NCBI GenBank assembly: GCA_036768485.1 | Contig: JAVLUZ010000144.1 | Coordinates: 938,620-1,002,619, forward strand | DNA length: 64,000 nucleotides | Direction of reading: 5' to 3' | From: Mermis nigrescens | Lineage: Eukaryota; Nematoda; Enoplea; Mermithida; Mermithidae | In this document: positions 23,072 through 34,400 of the stretch, piece after piece | How positions within the stretch are numbered: the first letter of the stretch is position 1 | Layout: every line of letters starts with the position of its first letter | Notes under the pieces: generated by a model | The model's input: the letters and a program-made list of their open reading frames with translations, nothing else | What the model was told of the DNA's origin: nothing | Databases searched by the model: none | Translations under genes and position numbers: made by a program

Positions 23072-25635
23072 TTACGGTGGGTTGGTTATCTGCGGTATAT
23101 GTGACGTACGGGTGATTAAAACCGTTGTCGTTACGGTAGTTGGAATTATAGTATGTTCCATGCTGTTTGTTAGGGAACTGAACGAAAGGTGCGTTTTTTC
23201 GCAGTTGATTATTATAGTGATTATTGTAACGCGAATTTTGATAATTAGCACGCAAATTTTGGTGGTAATCATTACGATTTTGCCTATAATTCGGTCGTGC
23301 CTGCTTAGATTCAAAGCGGTTATCATTATTTGCATAATTAGATGAATGATGTTGACTAGAATTACAATATTGTGATTGGGATCAATGTCTATTTTGCGAA
23401 TTTGAACGCGATGGCGAACGATTTTGGCACAAAAAGAACGCGACTGGCTGCAATTGCGAGCCAAAGAATTGTTATTTCGATCAGATTGGGTATTATAATT
23501 GTTATTATTAGACGCTTCCTGTCTCTGACGCGTAAAACATTCCTCATAGATAAGACCTATGCGCTTGCAAAAGGTGCAACATTTACGAGAGGAACTTTCT
23601 GGCTTTTCAGTACGCAACGAGCGATGAAACGTTTTATGATGCGAACAATCTGACTCATTCTGGTTAGACGCGCGAGGAGTATCTTTAGGTATTGCGCTTC
23701 CTACAGGAGCAGCTGTTACTGATACATATGGCGTTATTGCTCTTTTCTCCTCAAATTCCTTATTAGCAAATTCAGCATTTAGTGCATTATCCATAAAATT
23801 CAGCAGATGATGCTCTTGGTTTTTTGTGATAAGCCTCTTTCAAAATGTGGGGTAATAAACCCTGTTTTAATTGATGTCGCAACAAATGATTAAAATGATC
23901 CGAGTCGACTTCAACATAAGGGTCAGCTTTTATTAATTCTTTGCGAAGCGAGAGATAATAAGCTTAACTGAATTGTTAGGCTACTGTTTATGTGTCAAAA
24001 AACGCTTGTTTTGTTTTTGAATAGGATTGTTTTATTTCAGCAGGTAACGCACGATATAAGCGTGAAGCACAGGGATCAAGAAATCCAGTCATAAATTTCA
24101 AGCAATCAGCTTTTTCGATATCATAGGTATTGGCAAGTGACTCAAATTCCGCAAAATATGCTCATATATCAGTTTTATCACCATCAAAAAATTTTTTATT
24201 TGCAATTGCAATTTGCATTTGCGTTAATAATGGTCCGCGATCAAGGAATCAGCAAGATGCAATTTACCACGCGAGTCTGCGGATGAAGAATCCGAATCAT
24301 AACGATGACGTTGATGGCGCGATCTACTTTTGTGATGCAAGCGACGACTGCGTGGACGATCATAGCTGTTTGATGAGCTTTCGTCAGAAAATTTTACATG
24401 CCGTCTCCTACTAGATGACTCAGGGAGAGGCGCAGATTCATTTTGCAAATTCGCAGGTTCGTTATTCATGCCAGATAAATTTATTTCTACAGGTTGCATT
24501 TTGATGTTAGAGGAATGCAAAATAGGATTAATAGGTGGTATTTCCAGACTCGCAGGATTAGGTACATAGTTATTTTGAAGTATTTCACCTTGAGGCAGAA
24601 AATATTGCAGCGGTGGTGGATTTAACTGTTGTTGCGAGTTCGCAATCGAAGAATTAGGTACGAAAGAAGGCGCATTACAATTTAAAGACAGCAACGGCCG
24701 AGATTGCAAAGTCTGCGAAATCATAACCGACGGCTGCGAAATCTAGATATATTTTCCATAAAACCCGAGTTTTGTACTGTTTGCAAACCCGTGTTTGAAG
24801 GATTTTGTGATGAATTAGATGTCTCAGGTGCGCGCTTTGTACAACTTTGAGCGATATTCTCTGGAACAGTTTCCGAAGGTGAGCGTGAATTAGATGCACA
24901 GTTGTCGGTGGACAACAACAAAGATGCACAATGCGTACTTTCCGCACGATTCGCACTTTGCGCATTAAATTCAGAAAAATTTGCGCTTTCAATAGAGTGG
25001 TTAACGCGCTCAGACGGATTATTTTCAATGCGATTCGAAACTGGTTGGGGTTTAAGCATTGTGCTTAGCTCCCGACGCAGTTTACACATTTCATCAGCAT
25101 TTTCCTTTTTATCTTGATTTACGCGCGTAGAAAGGTCCGAAAATTGCAAATGAATAGCTTGTAGTGCTTTTAAAATAAGATCATTAGTCACACTAGCACT
25201 AGCACAAACTTTGTCGGCATTCCTGCTTTGACTATTATTACTTTCTACGTCAGAATCGGCGTTATCTTGTTCTGAACTGGTTTCAGGATGATTTGCCATG
25301 TTAAGTGTAGTCGTATTATCGATCATCGTGTTATTTGATGAATTATCGATGTTAGGGTCCGATCTGGTTAGCAAAGTTTGATTAATGCGCGACTGCACAG
25401 TAGTCAATAACAGTTCATCATCAGACTGTGTATTGCTCGCGGCATTTAGTGATGCGGGTAATCCATCATTATTCGCCTTACTATTTGCGTTTTTCTTATT
25501 CGTGTCATTACTCACAGTATTACTCGCGCTATTAGAGTCAACAGGCGCGGTGGGTAATTGGCGAGATGAAGTAGGTGGCGTAGGAGGTTTTTTCAATTTA
25601 GTGGGCAGTGTCCGCAAAACCTTTTTTCCTGCCAT
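23072..25635 (-). pseudogene. Gypsy gag polyprotein, broken
   Basis: The Gag structural polyprotein of the retrotransposon. Starting at the ATG at 25635, the first 304 codons are Asn/Ser/Thr-rich. A phase change near 24725 leads into a Pro/Gln-rich and then Ser/Arg-rich segment (to 24224). Next is a capsid-like region readable in pieces at about 24220-23800 (motifs such as FFDGDK and LYRALPAEIKQS). After another phase change a nucleocapsid knuckle remnant, CTFCKRIG...EEC, lies at about 23590-23540; its expected His is replaced by Tyr. Several stops and frameshifts make it non-functional. Order and strand agree with the pol genes downstream. Confidence 0.75.
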
Positions 25636-26219
25636 TTTTATGTATCAAAAACGTCGAAAAATATGGCCTTGGGTAAAACAAATTTCAATACGTCGAAATT
25701 TTGCCCAAAATAAATGTTTCGAATTTGGCCTTTTGCTGTTTCGAAAAACAGGTTTTTTCACATGAATAGTATTTGCTTACGTGAAGCAAGATATACCTGA
25801 TGTGAAATGAGCAAAAGTAGGTAGGACTAAGCCTAAGGTGCAAGAAAACGTACGTGGTTATAAAAAGACGTAGGTAAAAACCTTTTGACACCTAGGTTTT
25901 TCACCGGGAGAGAAAAAGTGATGAATCGTCGCCTGAGGGTCGACGTTTTTAGAAAAATGCGAGCATGATAGCTGCCTTTGTCGCTAGAGATCCAACGGAA
26001 ATAGAATAATGATGACTTTGCCACAATACACAAAATCTTCACCACGGACGCTTACTTAAAATGCGCACTGCCACGATCGCGGTCGATACAACAACAAAGG
26101 TGAACAAAACGTTACACATTTTCAGATGGCCAAAATAATGATTTTTTGGATCGAAAAATAAATTTACGATGACTGATCAGTTCGGCTGCAGCTAGCAGCC
26201 TTGAAGGAGGATGATCCAA
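25636..26219 (-). other. Gypsy 5' leader and primer-binding site region
   Basis: Between the 5' LTR end (26220) and the gag ATG. On the minus strand the bases after the LTR read TTGGATCATCC. A TGG at the LTR edge is the usual start of a tRNA primer-binding site; the matching tRNA cannot be named here. Confidence 0.5.
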
Positions 26220-27413
26220 TGCAAATACAGAGCCGCCCTATGTCTACAGAATTGACACAGGACGGGGTGTATTTGCCTTCGAGACTTACTTAGGTACTTA
26301 GGTACTAAGATCTGCTCTCAGTAGTATACCGTGTCTCCCTAGACTCATTTCTTATAGCGTTATAGTGTTATAAGATAGGCAGATCTGCTCCCTAGCCCAA
26401 AATCGAGGTTGCGCCAGGGAGCAAATGGGTTGGGGGCCTGCCCGAACCTGCCCGGGGAGGGGGCGCGCGCCAGCCCAGGGCCAGGGGCCCAGGGCCAGGG
26501 GAGGGGAAATTTCCCTGGGTGAAATTTTTATGGGGGAAATTTCCATAGGGGAAATTTCCTGGAAAACTTGAAATGAGTATAACTCAAGAACCAGCACTCG
26601 GATCACGCTAAAATTTTGTACATACCATACCTAACATATACTCAACATACTCTGAAAATTTCAGCCAGTAGTATACCGTGTCTCCCCAGACTCATATCTT
26701 ATAGCGTGTATAGTGTTATAAGATAGGCAGATCTGCTCCCTGGCCCAAAATCGAGGTAGCGCGAGGGAGCAAATGGGTTGGGGTCCTGCCCGAACCTGCC
26801 CGGGGAGGGGGCGCACGCCAGCTTAGGGCCCAGGGCCAGAGGGAGGGGATACAATAACCCAGGGGGTTATTACCCAGGGGGTTATTATCCAGGGGTTATT
26901 TCTGAAAAGCGTAAGCCAAGAACCAGCGGTCGGATCGGGCTCAAATTTTCAGAGTATGATGTATATAGGCGAGGCATGCTACGCATAGAATTTCAGCGCG
27001 CAGCCTACAGTATACCAATTTACTTTACACTTTCTTGTATAGCACTATATTTCAATAACTATAGGGCGGATTTAGCTCAAATTTTCAGAGTAGGGTGAAT
27101 ACCCTATTTGTAAATTATTACAAAAATTTGGAGTAAGTACCTGCAGTATATCAATTTACTTTACACTTTCTCATATAGTACTATATTTCGAGAACTATAG
27201 GGCGTATTTAGCTCAAACTTTCAGGGTAAGATATATAAGGTGTGCTATGTACAAAATCTTAGCGCGTAACCTAGAGTATGCCGATTACACTGCCTGATGG
27301 CGTCAAACGGATGGATGTAAAGTTCTCTATGGAGATCTATTTTTTATAACTAGTAATCAATTATAATAAACATGCCCAAACCTGCCAGTAAGCCTAGGTG
27401 GGAAGGGGTAAGA

Positions 27414-27415
<2 letters not shown>

Positions 27416-27452
<37 letters not shown>

Positions 27453-27465
27453 TGTGTGTGTGTGT
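27416..27465 (+). repeat. (TG)n microsatellite in the Polinton left arm
   Basis: About 50 bp of TG repeats with one TA. It is the counterpart of the longer (CA)n tract at 39630-39742. Confidence 0.95.
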
Positions 27466-27577
27466 TGGGGGTATCAGTCCCCGTGGGAGTCCACAAGTGC
27501 CACCTCCACAAACGCCACCTCCACAAACGCTACTGCGTTCTCTATAGCCGTTATAGTCAGTTTACGAAAGTAGTCAG

Positions 27578-27851
27578 CTATTTCGTCATCAGGTCGTAGC
27601 GATTATTATCTACGCGCAAATTAATTATTTTGATGGCCTTTGGCCCTTCATAAAACAGAATATTCTCCGAGTATACTTTAATTTGGTAGTCAGGTACCAG
27701 AACGTTTTGAATTTTTTCAACAGCTTCAAGACCGTATTTTTCTTTATCAGTGTTAAGATTAGCTTTGTGCATTAAATCTAAAGCTAGCTGCTTTTGTAGC
27801 GTGCAACGGCTTTTATCGCCTTTCCTAATAGACTCCCATTTAGGGCTATTG
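27578..27851 (-). pseudogene. Duplicated fragment of Polinton DNA polymerase B
   Basis: The minus strand encodes residues nearly identical to the last 90 or so of the plus-strand polymerase fragment at 39228-39502 (for example KYGLEAVEKIQNVLVP and NNRYDLMTK in both). It has no start and begins 4 bp beyond the minor capsid stop codon (27855), exactly where the inverted arm begins. It exists because the terminal inverted repeats now extend into the polymerase gene. Confidence 0.9.
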
Positions 27852-27854
27852 CTT

Positions 27855-28634
27855 TTAATTTTGCCGTCTAAAATGCAATTTTACGATAGTTTTGCCAAAT
27901 TCAAAGGGTACAGGTTGATCTTGATCGCTTTTAATATTTATTTCAACAGTGTTGAATGCTTTTTTGAGTACAGGTATGTAATGCGGACTAATATATGAAT
28001 GATTAATGATATCCATATACTTTCCTTCGATATTTACGACTTGCAAGAGTGGCGCAAAAATATTTCCAACAATTTGAGGCTCGACTATATCACAATAAAC
28101 GTAAAAATTATGCATTCCACCTAGTATATCAGGAGAATGGTGTGCTACTATGGTCAAATCTTGCGCCACAGAATAATTTATATTGCTCAGCTGGCTTTCC
28201 AGAAATCCAAGCATATATAGTAAATGTTTTGTTAACTTCACACTTCGAATGTATTCTGTATTAATTTTTAGGTGACAGAATTTCTTATTATCATCATACC
28301 TTATGCCAAAGTATTGCAAGTATTCAAATTTTTCTTTAACGCTAATCGTTTTTATCCCATTAGTGATTGTCTTAATCAAGTCATCTATATTTAAATACCT
28401 TGCTCGAGGAATAAGCAATTTTTGTCGCACATTGTTTTTGATGTCATAAAACTGTATCATATTCTGGTCCTCGGCAACATTGTGCCATGTATTTGCATAA
28501 ATTATTTCAACCAAACCAACCTCCCAGTCGCCGGTTAATACGATTTGCCTAGGTAGGCTAGTTACAAATATGGCCGCAGTATTGGTTTCCTGTGAATTGC
28601 TTGGAAGCGTTATGTAAAACTGTTTAGAATCCAT
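27855..28634 (-). CDS. Polinton minor capsid protein (penton-like), intact
   Basis: 259 codons, full length by its ends. The N-terminus has ITLPSNSQE and later WEVGLVEIIYANTWHNV; the C-terminus is KTIVKLHFRRQN. Both are hallmarks of the Polinton minor capsid (penton, single jelly-roll) family, which occupies the capsid vertices. No stop or frameshift. The ATG is 2 bp after the protease stop (28637). A TATAAATAC box lies inside the protease 3' end (28658-28667), 24 bp before the ATG. The family call rests on sequence resemblance and gene order; the jelly-roll fold is family knowledge. Confidence 0.88.
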   Translation of the reverse strand: MDSKQFYITLPSNSQETNTAAIFVTSLPRQIVLTGDWEVGLVEIIYANTWHNVAEDQNMIQFYDIKNNVRQKLLIPRARYLNIDDLIKTITNGIKTISVKEKFEYLQYFGIRYDDNKKFCHLKINTEYIRSVKLTKHLLYMLGFLESQLSNINYSVAQDLTIVAHHSPDILGGMHNFYVYCDIVEPQIVGNIFAPLLQVVNIEGKYMDIINHSYISPHYIPVLKKAFNTVEINIKSDQDQPVPFEFGKTIVKLHFRRQN

Positions 28635-28636
28635 GT

Positions 28637-29062
28637 TTATAATTCTAAGTCATCAAAGTATTTATAAATTTTATCACTGAACATAGATAGAACAATATTT
28701 TCGAATGGAATACCTCTACTCCTACAAACAATGAAATAGACACACATATGACCACAGCTTATTGAGAAAAGTCTTTGTACTTGTGCATTATTGTATGTAT
28801 ATGCAAGTGTATTATTTGAAATGTAATTCCTTAACTGTTTGAGTGGTTTTCGCCCATAGCTGTCAAAATAGTCACAATTCTTCTTGCTCTGGAAATATAT
28901 GGCTACCCAGTGAGAGCCAGGTTTGCTGCTTGTGTCAAAGTTTACCACTAGCGCTGCGGGGTATGCTCTTATAGGTGGTAAGCGATCTAGAGGAAAAACT
29001 CCTAAAAATGTGTCATTTTTAATATTATGTTTAAGAATTTTGAATATTTCAATAGTGTTCAT
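28637..29062 (-). CDS. Polinton adenain-type cysteine protease, intact
   Basis: 141 codons. Adenain-type (C5-like) proteases mature the capsid proteins inside assembling particles. The catalytic set is visible: His51 in KPGSHWVAIYF, Asp67 in DYFDSYGR, a Gln (Gln96) seven residues before the nucleophile, and Cys103 in SCGHMCVYF. FLGVFPLDRLP near residue 20 is typical of Polinton members. Uninterrupted. It starts 3 bp after the major capsid stop and ends 2 bp before the minor capsid ATG. It is one of two Polinton genes without an obvious TATAAATA box, so it may be expressed from the capsid transcript. Confidence 0.93.
   Translation of the reverse strand: MNTIEIFKILKHNIKNDTFLGVFPLDRLPPIRAYPAALVVNFDTSSKPGSHWVAIYFQSKKNCDYFDSYGRKPLKQLRNYISNNTLAYTYNNAQVQRLFSISCGHMCVYFIVCRSRGIPFENIVLSMFSDKIYKYFDDLEL
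28658..28667 (-). promoter_or_regulatory. TATA box of the minor capsid gene
   Basis: TTATAAATACTTTG on the minus strand, 24 bp before the ATG at 28634, embedded in the protease C-terminal codons. Class with C. Confidence 0.65.
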
Positions 29063-29064
29063 GT

Positions 29065-30355
29065 TTATGCGTTATAATCATGAAACGTGTTTTGGTCTTT
29101 GTCAATCATTATTAAATTATCAAATTCAGCATATATAATAATTTCTACACCAGAATCAGGCAAATTATCGGCAAATCTTACAGATATGCTTGTTGTTCCT
29201 TCACGCACAAGATCCCAATGCCCTCCATCATCTGCATCAGGTGTCAAATCAAATACAAAAAAACAGTGACTCGTTCTAAACTCATCTCTGCTAATAAAAT
29301 TACCTTCTCGCCCTATATCTAAAGCATCAAACATTTGATTATATGCTTGCAAGTACCTATCGTGTTTGAATGAAATGTTGAGTGGGTAAGCAGGATATGT
29401 TATGCCACCGCTTGTTACTTTTACATCGTGTATGCTGAACGGTTTGAAATTAAATGGTGATTTTGCTAGATTGCCTCAATAAGCACTGCCTTCAACACAA
29501 TCAAATAATATACGCCTAGGCAGCTGACCAGTAAACAATGTATAATTGGGCGTTTCTCTAGCAGGATTTGAGATGTGTAAATTAGTCATAGCTACGCGTC
29601 TAATAGGATATTTTGCCGTGTATGAAAGCATTGTTTGCTCGAGTGCTAAATTTACAGTGTCTAATACATCAACTTCGAATAAAAAATTTCATTTGTGAGA
29701 CTTTCAAGTCTAACACGACATCCTTAAAGCATTGCAATAAAAACGCATCACTATTTCTATGTAATTCTAAGCGAAAATCGGTGAAATTAATCAGATACCT
29801 GTCTTGCAAGAACATGTCAATATGTAGTGGAGCCGCAACTTCTACAACATTTTCATCTTTAAACATAGCAGCTCGCTTTTTGAATGATTCACTATCTTTT
29901 GTGTCAACATTAGTGCCACCGTCATGAAAATATAACGCTGCTTGCAAGTGTGAATGCTTAGCATCATACCCATAATTCACTTCAGTTTCAAAGTATGCTC
30001 TGTATGCATATTTATCAGAGCTGTCAAAAACTAATTTGCCTCCTAAAAAGCATTTTACCTGCTTGAAGTAAGTTTTACCAATAAGGTTTATAGGTGCATA
30101 GTCGGGTACTGCTGCTCCAGCAGCAACAGTTGGTTTTTTTATTCGTAGTAACATATAAATATAATTTCTATTCAGCTGTAGATAATGTGGGTCTGGGGGT
30201 ATTCTGAATTCATAAGGCCCCTCATTGGTAATCGGATGGGTAGGCTGGATTTCATGCCAAAAGCCTTGCTTTATAACAACCTGGGTAGGAGGGACTGTGA
30301 AAAGGTCTAATTCAGTTTTAGTACTTGGGATAGATTTTACGTCTATGAGCGCCAT
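29065..30355 (-). pseudogene. Polinton major capsid protein, one frameshift and one stop
   Basis: The double jelly-roll major capsid protein that would build the icosahedral shell. The start at 30355 (MALIDVKS) is preferred over an in-frame ATG at 30373 because a TATAAATAC box at 30385-30394 would put transcription initiation near 30360. The N-terminal half (to about 29690) contains ELDLFTVPPTQ. A one-base change in an A-run at 29681-29686 shifts the frame. The C-terminal half continues to 29065 with QLPRRILFDC, FDLTPDADDGGHWDLV and IIIYAEFDNLI, typical of Polinton capsids. It has an in-frame TGA at 29478-29476. Total length is about 429 codons, normal for the family. No other damage is seen. 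Confidence 0.92.
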
Positions 30356-30384
30356 TGTTTTTAGAAAAAGCATCTATAATGCGA

Positions 30385-30394
30385 GTATTTATAG
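30385..30394 (-). promoter_or_regulatory. TATA box of the major capsid gene
   Basis: CTATAAATACT on the minus strand, 30 bp before the ATG at 30355. It is embedded in the pVI-like coding sequence as codons for S-I-N-T and decides the capsid start. Class with C. Confidence 0.7.
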
Positions 30395-30720
30395 ACTTCG
30401 GGCGGCTACCAAGACCCTCTCCTTGCTGCTGCTGTAGAGATTTAGAGGCCTCATCAAACAACTGAGCAGCTTCTCGCTTTGAATGTTCCTTAGTAGACTC
30501 AAAAAGCGGTTTTCCCCGAGCCAAATCAGACGCTATGTTTGAACCTGCAACTAGAGCATGCTTTCCAACTCGCTTACCAATAGATTGCAAAACAGGGACG
30601 GCCATTCTGAAAAGGGAACGAAAAAAGCTGCCAAGGCCAACACCCCGCTGATATGGAATGCCTTTGAACCCCTCCAACCCATAGCCAGTTTGGGCTGCCT
30701 GCCCAGTGTAGTATTCTAAC

Positions 30721-30977
30721 CATACGTGGGCAGCAAGAAAATTCTGGGGGGGTGCAAGATTTTTTGAAGGTCGAAAAATGTGCCTTAAAAATCGTGGTAT
30801 GGCGATAAAAACACCATTTTTCGACGTTTCTCATCAAGCACTATCCATTGGCATCAAAAAATTGCGAAAAAAACGAAAAAAAATTTTCAAAAATTGAATT
30901 CTGGGGGGTATTTTGATTTCTGGGGGTATTTTGGTTTCTGGAGGTGCATACCCCCCAAACCCCCACGCCCAGGTGTG
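30721..30977 (+). mobile_element. hAT-like MITE, family M
   Basis: Starts CATACGTGGGC, ends CCCAGGTGTG, perfect TSD ATTCTAAC (30713-30720 / 30978-30985). Inserted in the pVI-like gene of the Polinton. Confidence 0.95.
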
Positions 30978-31060
30978 ATTCTAACCAAATGCTTAAATCG
31001 TCAGGAGTAAATTGTACATGCATTTTTTGTAATTTTATTTGATTAAATTAAATACAGTAA

Positions 31061-31070
31061 GTATTTATAG
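31061..31070 (-). promoter_or_regulatory. TATA box of the pVI-like gene
   Basis: CTATAAATACT on the minus strand, 38 bp before the ATG at 31023. The stop codon of the upstream gene (TAA) is part of the box. Class with C. Confidence 0.7.
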
Positions 31071-31489
31071 ACTTTCATCCCAGTCAAATTCATCGCCTGC
31101 AGCAAACATCTCCCTAACTTGTTTATTACCCACACTTTCAAGCGGAATATTCGTGCGATTGAACACTTTCAGCAGTTCCTTTGTGCCAGGATATCTGCTG
31201 ATTTTTTCGCGCTCGCGTGCCAGATCATTAACTAAATCTATAACATTTGAGTCTTCAATTTTTTGACCATCTATTACAAGTTCACCACCTGGCTCAATTT
31301 CAAGAAATGGATTAGTACGTATATGGTGAAGAAGCAGCTTTGCCTTTGGAATTTGAGTTTTTGGCATACCAGAGAGTATTTCTTCATCGCTAATTGCATT
31401 ACTTACATCTTCAACAATTCCAGCTTTATATGGTTGCTGTTTCTGCTGTTGCAATCGCTTAAATTTGACAAGTATCTGATTATATATTA

Positions 31490-34400
31490 CTAGCAAAGAA
31501 AAATGCTCCGATGGAACAAAAAAGATGAATATACTTGGAATTCTGGATTATTATGGATGTAAAAGGAGGGGACTAGGAAAAACCTACCTAAAGTCGGAAA
31601 ATCTGCTGAAAATCACACTTTCTCTAAGCAACGCAAAAAATCGATGTATATTCTGCGGCCAACAGATTAAAATAAATATTCAACCATAAAAATGATTGAA
31701 AAAGCAGCACGTTAGCTATGCAGTAGCTATGGGAAATGATATTGAGTAAACTAACAGTCTTCCAAGCCAATTGAATGAAATAGCAAACATCGAAGACAAT
31801 TGAAGACATGGTTGGTTTAAAACAGTAGGAAGCGCGTAAGTTGACTTGAAACAGACTAAACACTAGCATGCCCGAAACGATTGTGTGCACTAATCAATCG
31901 GCTCCTGCTTTGCTTGCTATAATGCTCATAACAAAATAAAACAACTTTAAATACAATACCTCTTAGTTTTCTATCAACCAGGTGCCAGCAATTTAAAAAA
32001 GTAACCTTGATAGAACTCGTTTATACACTCTTATCTGAAACTTCGAACATTATTTAAAAAAGACACTTTTTTAGAGGCCGCAGAATATACATCGATTTTT
32101 TGCGTTGCTTAGAGAAAGTGTGATTTTCAGCAGATTTTCCGACTTTAGGTAGGTTTTTCCTAGTCCCCTCCTTTTACATCCATAATAATCCAGAATTCCA
32201 AGTATATTCATCTTTTTTGTTCCATCGGAGCATTTTTCTTTGCTAGTACACTACTTTTAATTAGCGTGATTTCAGTACATCAGTCAGTAAACACAATCAG
32301 TAACATGCCACAATAATGACAACAGTCCAAGAACGCGGAAAACAATATTGTTCTTAACATCAGCATTATCGTTTTTAAACAAGACAGCCTTATTGACACC
32401 ATCCATTTTCAAATTAAAACTCCATTAAGTTATTTCTTCTTAATGTGCAGTTCACTTATAATCAAGCACAAATATTTAACCAACGAATTCACATTGCAAA
32501 TCCTTACTCAATCAATACACAAGCACAATGTGTTGTGACTTTTGAAATTGAAAACACCCAATTTTCAATTTTCAAATTGAAAATTGGGTCAATTTTCAAA
32601 TTGAAAATTGGGTGTTTGAATTTGCGATAAAGAAAATAATCAAAAGATAGTCACTTGGATTATTTAAGCCGAGTAATGAAATAACGACCGTCCACCAATT
32701 CCAAACTAAACGCGACTAATCTGATCACTATGAAAAAGTTTTGAAAAATGAGCTTGCTAAGCGAGAGTTGTAAACCAAGAGAAACTTAAAGTTTAAACCT
32801 ACCATTAAATTATTAAGAGAATCATAAAAGATTTTAAACTTTAAGAAAATGGAAAAGGCGGGATGCTGGTAAATTAAAAGACAAAGTTTTTCGGCAAAAA
32901 TTCAAAAACTTCACGCAAATATCAAGTGTAAGGAACACTAACGCTTAGATTTGGTAGTAAAATAAATTTGTAGGATAGACTACATATTAACAACAAATGA
33001 ATAGTGCAAACTTTACACAACTACTAGGTGTAGAGAATACTAACACTTTACGGCTTATTAATGTACATGATTACAATAAAGCTGCATATCTTTGTCGACT
33101 TCTGTGCACAGTAGTGTGATTGCTGGTTCATTTTAAACCACTTTTGCAGGCAATTTACATCAATTAAACAATTGCTCTTCATGTGCAAGATTTTGTGAAA
33201 CATATTATAAACACGGCTAAGAAGGATTTAACTTTAATGCAACCCATTTAAGACAAAATTACATCTCTTCAATGATCTAAGGACACTTGAACATAATTTT
33301 TAAATCACTTTAGATTACTTTTGAGGGTAAACAAACTCACTTAATTGATGTCTCACATATGAATCCTTGAAAATTTCTTGACTTCAGTTACAAAGTCTCT
33401 GCAAGTCTCTCGAATTAAGGTTAACACGTAATGTATACTTTACACAAACACGCAGCGTAAAGAATATTTTAGTCGGATTCGTAATTTTGATATTGCTCCG
33501 ATATTACTTTCAACATTTATGGAAGAGTCTCCAGAATGTTTTAAAGACAAATAAACATTAGGTTTAAACCACTTTGCAATACTGCTGAGTGTAAGCAAGC
33601 GCGCCCAACTGACGTATATATTTCATTCCCTGTAAATTTTTAGATCTCAGGAAAAAAATTTCGGTTTTTGCAATGCTCTAGAACAAAGGCTAAGATGCAG
33701 TGTAAAAAATTACTCGGATATTATGATCAACATTCATGAAAAAATTATGTCTCTACAGTGATCTGAGGACAAATAAACAATGAGTGTAAACTACTTTACA
33801 TCACTGTTGGATGTAAACAAACGCGCCTACGTGACGTCTCACATTTGATCTTTTGAAAATTTTTAGACTCCAGGAAAAAATTAGGTTTCTGGAATGCTCA
33901 AAAACGAAGATAAATACAAATATAGTGTAAACTTCATGTAAACACCTAGTGTATAGAAAAGTTTGGTCAGATTCGTAATTTTGATATTGTTCCGATATTA
34001 CGATTAATATTTATGAAAAAAATTAAGTTTCCATAATGCTCTATGGGCAAACTAACAATTGGTGTAAACCACTTTACAACACTGTAGAGTGTAAACATAT
34101 GCGCCAGACTGGCATATCAAATTTGGTTCCTGGTCCATTTCTAGACTTGATAATCGTGTCCCTGACTCATAACCGGAGAAGCAGGCAGAAAAAACAAGAC
34201 AGAAACGCATTTTAAACACCAAATTTTTGACTTTACACTCGCTAAATATTAATGTATAGACAATTTGCTTTGACATGCACCCGATATAAAGCACTTTATT
34301 TTTATTCTATTAGACTTATCCCGAATTCTGGACGGAGAAAGTGGCGAACAAAAAACGCAACAAAAACGTATTTTCCATCATTCAGAACACTGTAAACTTT

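Larger units (their letters stand above)
26320..27851 (+). repeat. Polinton left terminal inverted repeat
   Basis: 26667-27851 is the inverted counterpart of about 39228-40521, with AGTAGTATACCGTGTCTCCC at its start. The outermost 347 bp (26320-26666) are a diverged extra copy of the terminus. The arm includes G/C-rich blocks (26455-26515, 26800-26850), a (TG)n tract and, at its inner end, a fragment of the polymerase gene. Confidence 0.88.
30318..31023 (-). pseudogene. Polinton pVI-like/virion-associated protein (MITE-interrupted)
   Basis: A small virion-type protein found beside the capsid gene in many Polintons. The first 15 residues (from ATG 31023, QFTPDDLSIW) are cut off by the MITE at 30721-30977. 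The rest runs from 30712 to 30318 in the same phase once the MITE and one TSD are discounted, with no other break. It has a Gly-rich GVGLGSFFRSLFRMAVP amphipathic segment, then VGKHALVAGSNIASDLARGK and a Gln-rich tail. This arrangement recalls the membrane-active adenovirus pVI/pX class, but the role is inferred. The 3' end overlaps the major capsid start; the capsid's TATA box is embedded in its codons for S-I-N-T. Confidence 0.75.

Noticed and set aside
22950..23345. Plus-strand 131-codon ORF rich in Ile/Val, resembling a membrane protein.
   Set aside because: Antisense of the Asn/Tyr-rich gag/nucleocapsid region; hydrophobicity is a by-product of the complementary codons.
30371..30373. Upstream ATG (30373) as start of the major capsid protein.
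   Set aside because: It lies only about 12 bp from the TATA box, whereas the ATG at 30355 lies at the usual 30 bp and gives the family-typical N-terminus.
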